This document shows positions 1 to 10,540 of a DNA stretch of 64,000 bases, one piece after another (positions within the stretch are counted from its first letter, which is position 1; each line of letters starts with the position of its first letter). Origin of the DNA: Trichaptum fuscoviolaceum. Its lineage: Eukaryota; Basidiomycota; Agaricomycetes; Hymenochaetales; Trichaptaceae. Both the position numbers and the translations under genes were made by a program. The DNA is taken from NCBI GenBank assembly GCA_910574455.1, contig CAJSYZ010000002.1, forward strand, positions 1,017,671 through 1,081,670, written 5' to 3'. Below the pieces are notes generated by a model. The model made no database searches, was not told the DNA's origin, and worked only from the letters and a program-made list of their open reading frames with translations.

Positions 1-1370
1 ATCATGAGCATAACTGGATCGTTACCTTTTAATGGGACCACCGATCAGAATCTGTCCGTTGCGTACATCGCTGCCCTAGTTCTCGTTCTCTTGGTGAGTA
101 GCCTCTATAGGCCAGCAATCTTTAGCTCTCATCAATCACATCTCGTTGTAGATTACATTGTTTCCGGTAGGCGGGTACCGCTTTGTCGAGATGGATTACA
201 TGGGGCCGGATATTGAGGACGACGACTTACGAATGTCAATGACGGCCAAAACCAAAGAGTCGTTAGCTTGTGCAATAAGGTGCATGAGACGCATTCCCTT
301 CTTCCAAGCTCGGAAAAGAAATGAAGATCCACCGGCGCAGTTTGACGTGGAGAAGGACGGAACAAATGCAGGATTTGGCGGGCTGAGACAAAAAGACGAC
401 GAGGAGCTTGGATGTGACAAGGATGCCAGAAATTCCGACATTGAAGATGCCAACCAGGGCAAGCTATCGCGGCCGAAGCAAGTCTCGTTTCTGCTCGATG
501 ATGCTACTGCTGTGTCACTCGCAGAAGGTACCTCTCTCGGTCAAAGCCACTCGACCGACGTTTCGCGTCTCGCATCCCCAGATCCCTCGATACTCCACTC
601 AGAAACACCAACGGTCTGTCATTTCTCTGAAGAAGGAACTCACATCCCGGAAAGCGTCTCTAACGCGACCCGAATCTCCCGACCTACAGCTCTCCCGCTC
701 CATCTTCGCATCAAATGCACAATCCGGCCGATCCTCCGGAACCTCCTGCTCCCGCCCTCCCTCACCATCCTCGCCTCCTTCCTCATCGCATTCGTCACGC
801 CCCTCAAAGCGCTCTTCACGCCCGTCCCTGGGTACGCCTCCATCCCCGACGCGCCCGACGGGCAGCCCCCGCTCGCCTTCGTGCTCGACACCGCGTCGTT
901 CGTCGGCGGCGCGAGCATCCCCCTCGGGCTCATCTGCCTCGGGTCTGCGCTTGCGCGCCTCGAGCTCCCCAGCGTCCGCTCACCCACAGACTGGGCGCGC
1001 CTCCCGCTCGCGGCGATCTCGCTGCTTGCGCTGGGGAAGATGGTGCTTGTGCCCGTCCTGGGCGTCCTCATCGTCGATGGATTCGTGTCGGTGGGGTTTA
1101 TAAACCGGGAAGACAAGGTCTTGCGGTTCGTCTGCGTGTAAGCCAGCTCTCGCAGCCAATCTGAGGTCGTTTCGGACTGAATCTGAATTTGTCGTATGTT
1201 GTAGGTTCTTTTCCTGCGTTCCAACAGCGACGACCCAAATCTTCCTTACGCAAGTCTACTCCGGTACCGGTACCGCAGGCGCCTTGCCTGCATTCCTCGT
1301 CCCCCAGTACTTTCTCATGATTTTCTCCATGACAATCCTCACGGCTTATACACTCTCGACATTGTTCTGA
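1..1370 (+). CDS. Auxin efflux carrier (AEC)-type membrane transporter, 3' part
   Basis: The 5' end lies before the window. Exons are <1-93, 152-1137 and 1205-1370; the introns are phase 0 (GTGAGT..TAG) and phase 2 (GTAAGC..TAG) and splicing removes the in-frame TAA at 1139. The protein joins a short N-terminal part, including LPFNGTTDQNLSVAY and TLFPVGGYRFVEMDY, to a long polar loop and then several hydrophobic segments, with GGASIPLGLICLGSALAR and the end SCVPTATTQIFLTQVYSGTG. These blocks are typical of fungal AEC/PIN-like proteins (ECM3-like), which sit in the ER or plasma membrane. The substrate in fungi is not known. A charged central loop of about 200 residues separates the two membrane halves, as usual in this family. 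Family assignment is confident; function is not. Confidence 0.85.
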
Positions 1371-1925
1371 TTCGACCTACGTAAATGCGTCTCAAGCCCA
1401 TTCGCGACCATCAAGTAATTTTGCTCATCGAATTCTTTTCTATATGCATGTGTAAGTCATACGCAAAGTATTATAGCATGCAGTTAAAGTTTTTATATCA
1501 CTGCTTGGATAGTATAGGTCTACATAGACTGGCCAGAAATATAAGCTTTTCATAAATATGATATGTATGTAGGTCTTAAAGGAATGGCTCACTGGCCATT
1601 GTGGACGGTCCCCCACAGCTTCAATTTCCCAGTCGAATACTTTCTCAGTGATTAAGAACAACATCCCTAGAGTATAACATGCTACATGTAAAATCACAGT
1701 CAAAGGGGTGGTTCACAGATCTTGTCCTGAGCCACTGGTGTGACCTCTTCAACCCACACTCCCTAACCACAGAACACGATAGCAGACCACTTTGACCACC
1801 AGCTCTATAATACGCATTATAGCCACGTCGAAGCGCAATGCCAGACCACATCAGCTTTGCTTTCCTTCTCATCGTATCTCCTCAGAAACAAATCCGATAT
1901 CGGGAAGGCGAAGACTTGACAAAGA
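1371..1925. other. Intergenic, no gene seen
   Basis: AT-rich downstream region of the carrier gene and upstream region of the small unknown gene. I see no ORF that can be spliced into a recognisable protein. Confidence 0.5.
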
Positions 1926-2401
1926 ATGGTCCAAGTCACCATACCCACGCATGCATCATCTAGCAAGCCCAAGACGAAGAACGCCACGACGCATCCCTCG
2001 CCGGAGGAACAGTATGCCCTGAGCCAGGAGATCTTCGCCGACGATCTATTCGACCTGGAGTTCCTTATTCGCACGGACGAGGAGGAGAAACGAAAGGTGT
2101 GTCGCGCGGTCTGCGCGATTTGACGAAGCCACAATAAAATGCTCATGACCTATTATTGTCCTAGGCCACCAGAATCTGGTACAAACGCGCGCTACTCACG
2201 TACTTTCAGTTGGAGGATATGCCGGACAATAGACTGATCTCGGAGTACCTCGAGGTCGTGCCGCTATCACATGGAGCGCCTCGGAAATGCGTCTGCCCAG
2301 AGTATTTTGTGCAGTGGGTGAGCTACAACTTTGGCCGAAAAAAGTATCCAGCCTTTTGGATCGACCCAGAGATCTTTTTGTTTCTCCTTTCTCTCGTATA
2401 A
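1926..2401 (+). CDS. Unknown protein, 135 residues
   Basis: Two exons, 1926-2096 and 2165-2401, with a phase-0 intron (GTGTGT..CTAG). The first exon ends in an acidic stretch (RTDEEEKRK) and the second continues ATRIWYKRALLTYFQL without a frame break, so the junction looks real. The protein is rich in aromatic residues at its C-terminus (KKYPAFWIDPEIFLF). No signal peptide or membrane helix is visible, and I recognise no domain. The start is the first ATG of the open frame and fits a normal short basidiomycete 5' end. A longer model with upstream exons cannot be excluded. Confidence 0.6.
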
Positions 2402-2746
2402 ACACAGCCTAGTAGTAGAGTATGCGTAACTATAAGCAAAGGAAGCTAATGCCGCCATTCTACGTCCCTTATTATTGATAACTAAATTACTCACTGGAAA
2501 TATTACTCGAAAAATTTGGATTTTGCGGAGGAGGGCGTGCATTACCGGCTCGTGATGAATCTCGGAATCGATAGATGTCATATATATTTACAATGCCTGT
2601 AACAAATGGAGGAGATGATTAGAATGGCATCAGCAAGCGATCACTACACTCACTGGGAGAAAGAAATTCATAAAGGAATAAACCGATAAATTAGAACGAG
2701 TGAAAGCAGTAGCTGATCCCCCGAGGGCACGACGTGTTCAAATAAC

Positions 2747-3914
2747 TCATGACCCGAGCTTCATTAAGATGGCTGTAGTAAGAACACCCAAAGAGAAGCC
2801 CACAAGGAGCTTCGCATCGATAGTTGTCCGCACTAGCTGATGTTCCGTCGCAGTCTTCACATCCGCTTCCCTCACCTCGCCAGCGGCCCCATTCTCACTC
2901 CTACCAGCCGTAGCCCACGTCCTCGCCGCCTCCTCCCTCTTAAACGCATCCAGCGTCCACGTACTCTGCGGCACCTTCCGCGCAAACGGCGCCTCCCGCA
3001 CACCCTCCAGCCCGTCCACGCTCGTCTTGTTCGTCTTCACCCACAATGCCCGCATGCCCTTCTCCGCGCGCCCCATGCCGTCCGGCTGGTGTGGGTCCGC
3101 CCCGGGGTGCTCTTGCTCGAAGAGGAGGTCTGCCTGTTCGCGCCGCACCATGTTCTCGAGCAGCATGGACCGGTTCCCCCGGAAGTCGTAGTATGGGATC
3201 GTGTACCCGCAGGACTGTTAGGAAGTAAGGTAGGAAGAATTTTGGGTTTGATTGAGTTGTAAAGATACTACTTTTTGTTTGAATACTTACTGAACCGACC
3301 TTGTGCACGTCGACGACGATGACAGAGCGCGAGCCGGGCTTCCGAATGTGGTCTGGGATGTAATCGTGGTACTCGAGCGTCCCAAACTCATACACCTTGC
3401 CTAGGAAACAAAAGTGTCAAATATGTGGACCAAAACATCGGGAAAAGCAAGTAGAGGGGTTGGGATACATGTTCATTGAGGAAAGAGAAGGCGATGCAAG
3501 GGCGCAAAACCACAACTCACTCACCTGTCCCGAAGAGTCGAACTATACGGGGCGGACCGTCGAACGCAATGAACATCACCGTTATGCGGCCGTTCTCTCG
3601 CAAATGGCTTATAGTCTCATTCCCTGCCCAAAAAAAATCAGAAACGGCACTCGCAAACGACAGGCAAATGCAGCAGTACGGCGTGCACGGCATAATGACG
3701 CAGGCTTTCCGAGTCAACTGGACTCACCACTCCCTGTCAAATCCTCATACCAAACCCTGGTCGGGCTCTCGACGTGGAAGCAGTCGTACGCGCCCTTGGG
3801 AGAGACGTTGACGTGCCCGTCTGCCTGGAGCGGCGCCGTCGCGACAAAGAAGAGGTGCTGCTTCTCGATCCACTCGAGCAGGTTGGGCGGGCAGGTGTCG
3901 AAGAAGACGACCAT
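2747..3914 (-). CDS. PNPOx-like (FMN-binding split-barrel) protein, copy A
   Basis: Four exons (3728-3914, 3525-3623, 3291-3400, 2747-3214) give 287 residues. The N-terminal half carries the blocks LEWIEKQHLFFVATAPL, GHVNVSPKG, TRVWYEDLTGSG, HLRENGRITVMF and GSRSVIVVDVHKVGS, the usual order in fungal proteins of the pyridoxamine-phosphate-oxidase-like split-barrel family. The family binds flavin; the substrate of this subgroup is unknown. The C-terminus ends in a hydrophobic run (LLVGFSLGVLTTAILM) that looks like a tail anchor. It is the left member of a tandem pair with the next gene on the same strand. The start aligns with that of the neighbour (MVVFFDTCPPNLLEWI against MGKTFTSIPEDKIEWI). 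Confidence 0.85.
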
Positions 3915-4491
3915 GCTGCGAACTTTACTTCAGCCTGTGTTTGATATCGTATGAGGCTATGTATCACTTGGCGCGGTTCGAGGTAAATCTGCTTCGCTAT
4001 GGTTTGTCGGACGTGCTGGAGTGTTAGAGCAAGGTCGCACGAGAGTGGGGGGATAACGAAGAAGCTCACCCCACCCGGGAGAAGGTGATGCCCAGAATGA
4101 GTACATCCGAAACGCCTATAGGTCATGTGTCGACAGTGTCGTGCTGCCAATACATGGGAGTACATCGGCCGTGGCTTGAGTCTTGACCGAGTCATTTTGC
4201 AGACCTTCACCGCAAGAACGTTAAGAACTGAATGGCGGTCAACGACGAAGGTGGTTGTACTGGCATGCGCCTAATCTATCTACCCGGTTTCAACGAAGTG
4301 GTTACATCTGATTAGATTGATTAGATACAATATATCAATACGATTTTATTTGACATACAGTTATGCATATAATACAATCATCCGCTAAGATATAACAAAG
4401 GTCAAGTAAAAACAAGAAAGTCCTAGACCTGCCGATCATCTACTAAGAGGAAATCACATAATGGACGAAAAAGCGCAGCCATTGACAGACA
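3915..4491. other. Intergenic spacer between the two PNPOx-like genes
   Basis: About 580 bases holding the 5' region of copy A and the 3' end of copy B. No further coding sequence is supported; the reading frames here are continuations of copy A antisense or out-of-frame sequence. Confidence 0.5.
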
Positions 4492-5986
4492 TCAGGCAGT
4501 CGCAATGTACTTCCGTCCAAACACGGCAAGGTCGCTGAGCACGAACGACGCGAGAAAGCCGATGAGGATGCCAGTCACCAGTTGCGCGTTAGCGTTCACG
4601 TTCACGCTTTCCTTCAAACGCAACGAGAACGAAGCCAGCAGCCTGTCTCCTAGTTTGTGTCTGTCGACATCCGGGGTCCCATGAGCTTCGGAATCCCCGT
4701 TGGCGCAGACGACAGCGTCCAGCCTGCCGCGCTGCTTGAACCCTGCCTTCTCGGGGTCGGGCATGACGCCGCCCATAGGCTTGTCAGTGACGTAGCCCGC
4801 GCGCTCGACGGCAGGCAGGCCGTCGATGCTCTGCGCATTCATCGTGCGCCACCAGCCTTTTAACCCGCCCGGTGCTGCTGCCTTCGCTGCCTCCGTCTTT
4901 GCCTCCACGTTTCCGTTGCCATTTTCATTCCCATTTCCCCTGTCGGATTCGGATGCCAAGAGACAAGAGTCTTCTTGTGCTTCGAACTTCGCGTCCTTCT
5001 TCTCCAGGGAGCGCGCAAAGTCGAGTAGGACTCGCCTGTGACCCTCAAATTTGTAGTATGGGATACCCCAGCCGCAGGACTGAAAAAAATTGAGTAAGAA
5101 CCAAGCATGAGGATAGACGCGGCCAGGAAGAGAAAGGTCGAGGGAGAGCCTGATAGGACTGAAAAAGCGAGTACTTACCGTCCCTACGCGATGGACGTCC
5201 ACGACGATCACTGCCCTCGAGCCAGGCAGCCTCTCCTTAACGTAGTAGTCATACTCGGGCGTACCCAGCTCGTACACTTTACCTGTACGCATTCATCAAT
5301 TAAAGTCAGATCTCGCTCTCATGACTCCTGGCTATATGCGCACAGGAATGCTATACGCATAACACGCACCGATGCCGTAGATGCGCACGATGTCCGGCAC
5401 GCCTTCAAACGCGTTGAAGAGGAGGGTGATACGCCCGTTCTCGCGAAGGTGCGCGATCGTCTCGCAGCCTGAGAGGAGTCACGGTGGAGTGGAGTTTCGA
5501 GATGCGTCACTTGTGTGAGTTGCAGAGCCAGTGCTGAACTGAGCGAAAGAACACGCACCGGAACCAGACAAGTCCTCGTACCACACTGTCCGATAGAGAT
5601 GGACCGCGCAAATACAGAGAGGGGGGAAGAATAGCGTCAGTTATAGCTGTTCTCGATTAAGTGATGAAGGAAACAAGCGAGCGCTCCAACTCCCATGCCA
5701 AACCGCAGACCGAGATGAAGAACCTTCAAACGTAGCCACAGGCTTAGCACGGGCAGAGAGAAAAGTCTCATCATACGCCCTCTTAAATCGCAGACCGAAA
5801 AAATAGCAATTGAGTAAAACACATACCCCTCGTTGGCCCCTCGACCCTCAAGCTGCCTCGCAAGCCCTTGGGCGAGACATTGACGTGCCCCGCGCCGGTC
5901 AGCGGGGCCGTCGCAACCCAGAAGACCTCCTGCTTGCGGATCCACTCGATCTTGTCCTCCGGGATGGAGGTGAACGTCTTGCCCAT
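4492..5986 (-). CDS. PNPOx-like (FMN-binding split-barrel) protein, copy B
   Basis: Five exons (5827-5986, 5559-5585, 5370-5468, 5179-5282, 4492-5079) give 325 residues. It shares the same blocks in the same order as copy A: GHVNVSPKG, VWYEDLSGSG, HLRENGRITLLF, KVYELGTPEYDYY, VIVVDVHRVG and SCGWGIPYYKFEGHRR. Three intron positions are shared with copy A. Copy B has one extra intron that isolates a 27-base exon coding for VWYEDLSGSG; copy A has the same residues inside exon 1. The region after the barrel is longer here, with a low-complexity GNxNGNGN stretch, and ends in a hydrophobic anchor (GILIGFLASFVLSDLAVF). Same family and uncertainty about substrate as copy A. Confidence 0.85.
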
Positions 5987-6570
5987 TGTGTGTGCTTTAG
6001 TGGGACGTGAGTGTGTGCGCCGGGCGCTGAGTGTGAGTAGACGATGCTGATGGGAGCTGGTGTGGAAAGTGTACTCTGCGAGCAGTGCAGACTCGGCGAC
6101 TCGTGCGTGGACCTAGATAGTATTTGATCTGTGATGCGCGTTGAAGAGTCTGGGCAGACCTGAAATTCTGGGTTCAAGTTAAGTTAAGACGGAACAGGTG
6201 TTCAAAGCTTCCAGTTCTTAAGATTATATTGTGCTAGTATTCGTACAGCGAGTCCAATGGCCGAGGTCTGCGTCTCCTTTTCGAAGGTTGAACACGATGA
6301 AAGAGAGGAAGACATCACGGTAGCAAACGCGCGACAGCCCTTTTACTTAGGCGCCCATACTATATACTAGAGCAACTTATGCCGAGACTGGTATGCCGAA
6401 CGTGCCGATACTACATAGTGAGGGTGAAGAAGAGATAGAGAGATGTACTAAAGTGTATAGAATAAGAGATTGTAATAGTTACATATTCTATCATAGCACA
6501 CGGAATGGTTTACGATAAGCAAGTACCACATTTGGTGAGGTAGTCAAGAATATGAAAGCGCGGATGCGAT
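5987..6570. other. Intergenic, no gene seen
   Basis: Upstream region of copy B (divergent from nothing recognisable) running into the left direct repeat. I see no coding sequence that can be spliced. Confidence 0.45.
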
Positions 6571-6608
6571 AGATGGATGAACCTGTCCATCTTGTTTGTT
6601 GTTTACTG
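6571..6608 (+). repeat. 38-bp direct repeat, left copy
   Basis: Matches 9911-9948 in the same orientation at 36 of 38 positions; the shared core is TGAACCTGTCCATCTTGTTT. Sequence similarity between the broken FMO (6705-8634) and the 3' flank of the intact FMO at 33451 fades just to the right of this repeat, so the repeat marks the edge of the duplicated block. Confidence 0.85.
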
Positions 6609-6704
6609 AAGCAGCTTTCCCCATTCATACATAATTCATATACAATGCTCCATCCTCTACAGATTACACAGAAGCGTTCTGATTTCAGAACTCATCTACT
6701 TGTT

Positions 6705-8634
6705 TCACTTAGTGTAGCGCTGGCCATAGACACCCGCTTCCTTCGCTTTTATTTCTGCGAAAACAATGGCAGTTAGAGATCTTATTACAATAGGGAGAAT
6801 AGAAAGGCGCCGAGTCTTTGACTAACGGAGTGCCAAATGTTTTGAATGGAACCTGGATAGCGCCAAGTTGCCCTGCATGAAATACAAGCCCGGGACACTA
6901 GACCAACGCCAAGTTCCGTTCAGCTCCCCTCCCTTGTTCAGACCCCACACAGGCCCCAAGTCCTTCGCGACTTCCGGTCCAGCGAGCTGTCCGACGAGCT
7001 CCTTCATATCACCGTAGCCCGTTGCGAAAATCACGACGTCCGCGGGTAGCTCGCTCCCGTCGTCGAAGACAAGGCCGGTCTTGGAGAAGTGCGAGATCTG
7101 GGAGTCGTTCTTGAGCTTGACTTTGCCGTCGACGATGAGTTGACTGTAGCCGACAACTGAAAGTTATGTTACGGGAAAGGTTGGCTTTTTTCGTGACCCA
7201 TTCTGATGAGGACAACGAACCGAGGTAGTACCCGCCAGCGCGTTCCCATACCATCATACAGAAACCTGAACCATCTGGGCCCATGTTCGTACGGAAGCCT
7301 CTTTTGTGAAGGCCATCCAAAAGCTCCCTGGCAATTGATAAGTAATAGTACAAGACTGTAGACAACGCTCGACAAATTGACATACTTATCCGCCGCAGAG
7401 ATAAAGCCCTGTAAGTAGAATTAAAAGATTAGATATCAAAACTGCAGAAAGACACTCGGTGCAGATTCACCTGACATTAACCTGGGCATGCCCTCCTTGT
7501 TGGACATGATATACGTCGAGCTTCTCTGGAACATCGTGACGTCTAACAAATGTTAGTCTAGTATCGCTTGAGTCTTAAGCCAGGAAGTTTGCAAACATAC
7601 CGACGCCATGCTTGTAATGGTCATGCGCAATATCGTGGCCTGAACTGCAAGCGCCTACGATAATAACTTTCTTTCCTTTGTTGTCGCGCGCGCTTCCGTG
7701 CTGAGAAGAGTGTATAATCTTGCCCTCAAATTGGTCCTGCCATACGGTTTATTCAGTTTATTAATATAAAGGTCGCTCAAATAGACTTGCAAACTCACCG
7801 CTCCAGGGACCGATGGCATTTTGGGCACGCCTCCTCCGAATTCATGCGCGAAGACAAAATGACGCGGCTTGAAAGTTCGGGTTGAGCCGTCTCCTTTCCT
7901 GTCCTCTACCGTCCAGCCGTCCTTGTTCGGATTTTGCACAAGCTTTTCGACTGTAGAGCTTGTCCAGACTTTGAGCTCCAAGCTGTGCGCATAAGACTCC
8001 AGTCAGTCTGCAAGCTATGAATAATATCCGCTGTGATCAGAAACAAGATAATGCGGCATAAGAAAACAACAGACCAGCGTACCTTCGGTGCTGGAGTCCA
8101 TACAGGCCAGGATGGTGGGAAGCTATACAAGACCTAAAATAAGGCCATGATAGTATGATCGGATATAACAGGTAGCTTACGGGATGTATGGCATATGGTC
8201 ATACCCTTGTCAAAGCAACTTCAGTTCATCTATTTCTACCACTGATAACAACAGAGTCTACTCACAAACAGGGTCATGCAAACACAGTGCTTCATATCGT
8301 CCTCGCCACTGATCTCCTATGCGTGCGCGTTTCTCCACAATGAGCGTCGGGACTCCCAATAACTGGAGGCGTGCCGCAACTTCGAGGCCACTTTGCCCAC
8401 CGCCAAGGACGACCACTGCAGGCTCGAAATCCGCTTCTCGGGCCACATCCCGTGATTCGGTAGGGCATCGCGATTTGCGCCTGTGAGTTCCGGAAAGCCC
8501 TTCAACTCCTCGAGGTTCGTGTACACCGTGTGCGCCTTCCATCCTTCAGCATCCAACGCAGTAGCAGTGGTAGTCGTGGGTACCAGTCTGATGATACCTG
8601 GACCTGTCACGACTTTGGTCTCGAAGGTGAACCG
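6705..8634 (-). pseudogene. Flavin-containing monooxygenase, 5'-truncated and frameshifted copy
   Basis: Closely similar, introns included, to the intact FMO at 31060-33450 but in reverse orientation. Homology begins at TFETKV, equivalent to residue 120 of the intact protein, so the N-terminal NTF2/SnoaL-like part is missing. Two breaks are visible. After GMWPEKR a segment of roughly 20 bases present in the intact copy is missing, which moves GGGQSG out of frame (near 8438-8445). At the start of LADW.. the intact copy has 12 bases between GACTGG and GCGCAC and this copy has 8 (near 8000). The C-terminal end (ATGYGDMKELVGQL, AKEAGVYGQRYTK) is still readable. It cannot make the full enzyme. Confidence 0.9.
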
Positions 8635-8674
8635 ATCAGCCATGGTTCAAGGGGGCGACGAAATCATCACTTAC

Positions 8675-9194
8675 CCGAATATAACGCGCTTCGTTAGCGT
8701 TTACAGCGAAGACTGGTACATTGCTTTGACCACAAGTTGTACCGTTTTGTAGGCAGAGAGAGGGAGGATGAGAAAGACAATCCTGACAATGGAAGTAAGT
8801 ATAAGAAACCGGTTTACACCGTAACAATGTTTTGTACCTGCTCCCAATTATACTAAAGGAAGACGTGTCATGTTAGTGATCATCCGTGGGAGCAGCAAGG
8901 AACCATAAACGCACAATTAACATAGCACCTGGGACGCTCGTCCTGAAAAGTGTGCTCCTCCCACTGCTGCGAAGGACAACTACCTGCAGGGAGCCGTGGC
9001 AGAACTTGGCAAAAGGGTACCACGGTGACAAGCCTCCCATAAATGGTAGCGTTGAGTATGTCCCATTCAGCCTGGGATAGGTATCCTGGGTCACCGGGAA
9101 GGTTCCTGCATCGTTGGTTGCCTTTCGCAAAGCCCGGTGAGACAAAAACGGCAAGGAAGACGGAAAGACAGACTGCAGAGACAAGTATCTGCAT
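8675..9194 (-). pseudogene. Berberine-bridge-type FAD-linked oxidase, N-terminal remnant
   Basis: Starts with a signal peptide (MQILVSAVCLSVFLAVF) followed by RCRNLPGDPGYLSQAEW and NATIYGRLVTVVP, a hallmark N-terminus of secreted fungal FAD-linked (BBE-like) oxidases. After that the family blocks are spread over two frames: FAKFCHG and RTSVPGAML in one, LPAGSCPSQQWEEHTF in the other, so at least three small indels are present. A 15-base micro-exon (YNWEQ) and a further exon at 8675-8782 (PPSLCLQNGTTCGQ, VPVFAVNANEARYI) can still be recognised. The donor GTAAGT at 8674 is intact, but what follows is FMO sequence, not the rest of the oxidase. The FAD-attachment region is absent. Confidence 0.85.
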
Positions 9195-9245
9195 GATAGA
9201 TGAGAGCGTCTTAGAGCTGATGTGCTTCGACTTGCAATCGTATCC

Positions 9246-9252
9246 TTTTATA
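9246..9252 (-). promoter_or_regulatory. TATA box of the oxidase remnant
   Basis: TATAAAA on the minus strand about 50 bases upstream of the ATG at 9194. The promoter core has survived although the gene is broken. Confidence 0.45.
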
Positions 9253-9566
9253 CTGGCCTCACGGTACACAGAATTCGGAGCTTCGCCAAACGCCAATCCT
9301 TACCTAAGGATCTGCGCAGCAAGTTTATCGTAGATTTTATCTTCAAGCGAACGTGAAAAGAGAGAATGTTCAATTCAGTGGTCGATCCGCAGCGAACCCC
9401 GAGTCAATACCATAGATGTCATAACGCTGATATGATGATGGCTAGTCTCGAACTCGACGCCGCAGCAGCAAGGGGTTGAAAAACGAGATTCAATAGAGAC
9501 TCGGGAGTCGAAGCGCAACATAAGTTACAGTTAGACCGTGACTCGCATCTTGCAAGCCAGACGGGA

Positions 9567-9601
9567 GTTGAGAGGGAGGTTGAGAGGGAGGTTGAGAGGG
9601 A
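9567..9601 (+). repeat. 12-bp tandem repeat, three units
   Basis: Three back-to-back units of GTTGAGAGGGAG (the third lacks its last base). It lies in non-coding sequence inside the decayed block. Confidence 0.8.
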
Positions 9602-10540
9602 AAATTCTCTACGACAAGCTGCTGGTTATGAGTCTAGTGCAGTTATAATATATAAGTATCGGGATGTCGCCAAGTAGGAAGCTGCGCCTGGTCAGATGCC
9701 CGGACAATGTGAGTCATTGGAGGCGGCGACTTGAGCAACTTCAAGTTGAACTTGACTTCGCCTTTTTCACACGGTTGAGTTGAGGAGATTTGGATCAACT
9801 TGAAGTGTATATGTATACTGTATACTACACTCAGGCTAATAGTACTACGAACACAGTACAGCACTCAGGCACCACTGGTGACAAAAGTCTGAGCTAGTCG
9901 TGAATAGGAGAGATGAATGAACCTGTCCATCTTGTTTATTGTTTACTGGTGTACAAATTGCTACTACCTATGTGAGGATTCTGCGTACGCATCATACGTA
10001 CTGGTATCCATTTTCGCCTATACCTGGGGGTATGTATGTACGTGGAAAAACTACCGCCCCTAGCGAACGATAAATTTAGATTACAAGATATTTGATGAAA
10101 GGAAGACGGACGATGAGATGAAACGGAGAGGAAGGAGATTGGAAGGAGGAAGATGAACCTGCAAGGAAACGAGAGGAGAGAAAATAATGAAGAAGCCAGC
10201 AAGAGATGAGGAGAGAGACGGAGTAAATATACATATGCACAAGCACGTACGTCGAGGACTTAAAAGAAGAAAGAGATGATAATGGAGGGACGAGAGGAGG
10301 GGGTAAGGCGAGAATATAGACGTATAGTTTATGCAGCCAGGTACTTTCTTCCTTTCAAGATGCAAGGAGACCGGCACCGTTGAAGTCAAAATATCGCATC
10401 AGGGTGGAGGTCATTGAGCGGAAGTGGCAATTGCCAAAGTCGCAGGCGATACTGCAGGAGATAGATTATGAATGTTAATGTTTGTTCATTCCGAGACGAA
10501 GAAACGTCGCGTCGCGTTCGAGTCATGAGGGCCTTCATCA
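9602..10540. other. Intergenic with right-hand direct repeat and purine-rich tract
   Basis: No gene is seen. The stretch from about 10090 to 10330 is strongly purine-rich on the plus strand (GA runs) and lies just downstream of the ATG4 stop codon. Motifs of the TTCAAGTTGAACTTG type occur near 9735-9805. Confidence 0.5.
9911..9948 (+). repeat. 38-bp direct repeat, right copy
   Basis: Partner of 6571-6608 with two mismatches. The two copies enclose about 3.3 kb that contains the FMO/oxidase pseudogene block. Confidence 0.85.

Noticed and set aside
408..1224. Overlapping ORFs in other frames within the AEC carrier exon
   Set aside because: Ser/Arg-rich alternative frames of a GC-rich exon, with no motif.
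9541..9601. Short tandem repeats considered as a CRISPR-like array
   Set aside because: Units are directly adjacent with no spacers, and the DNA is eukaryotic.
10090..10330. Purine-rich tract considered as a structured RNA or telomere-like repeat
   Set aside because: No repeating unit and no hairpin pattern; it is likely a biased 3' flank.
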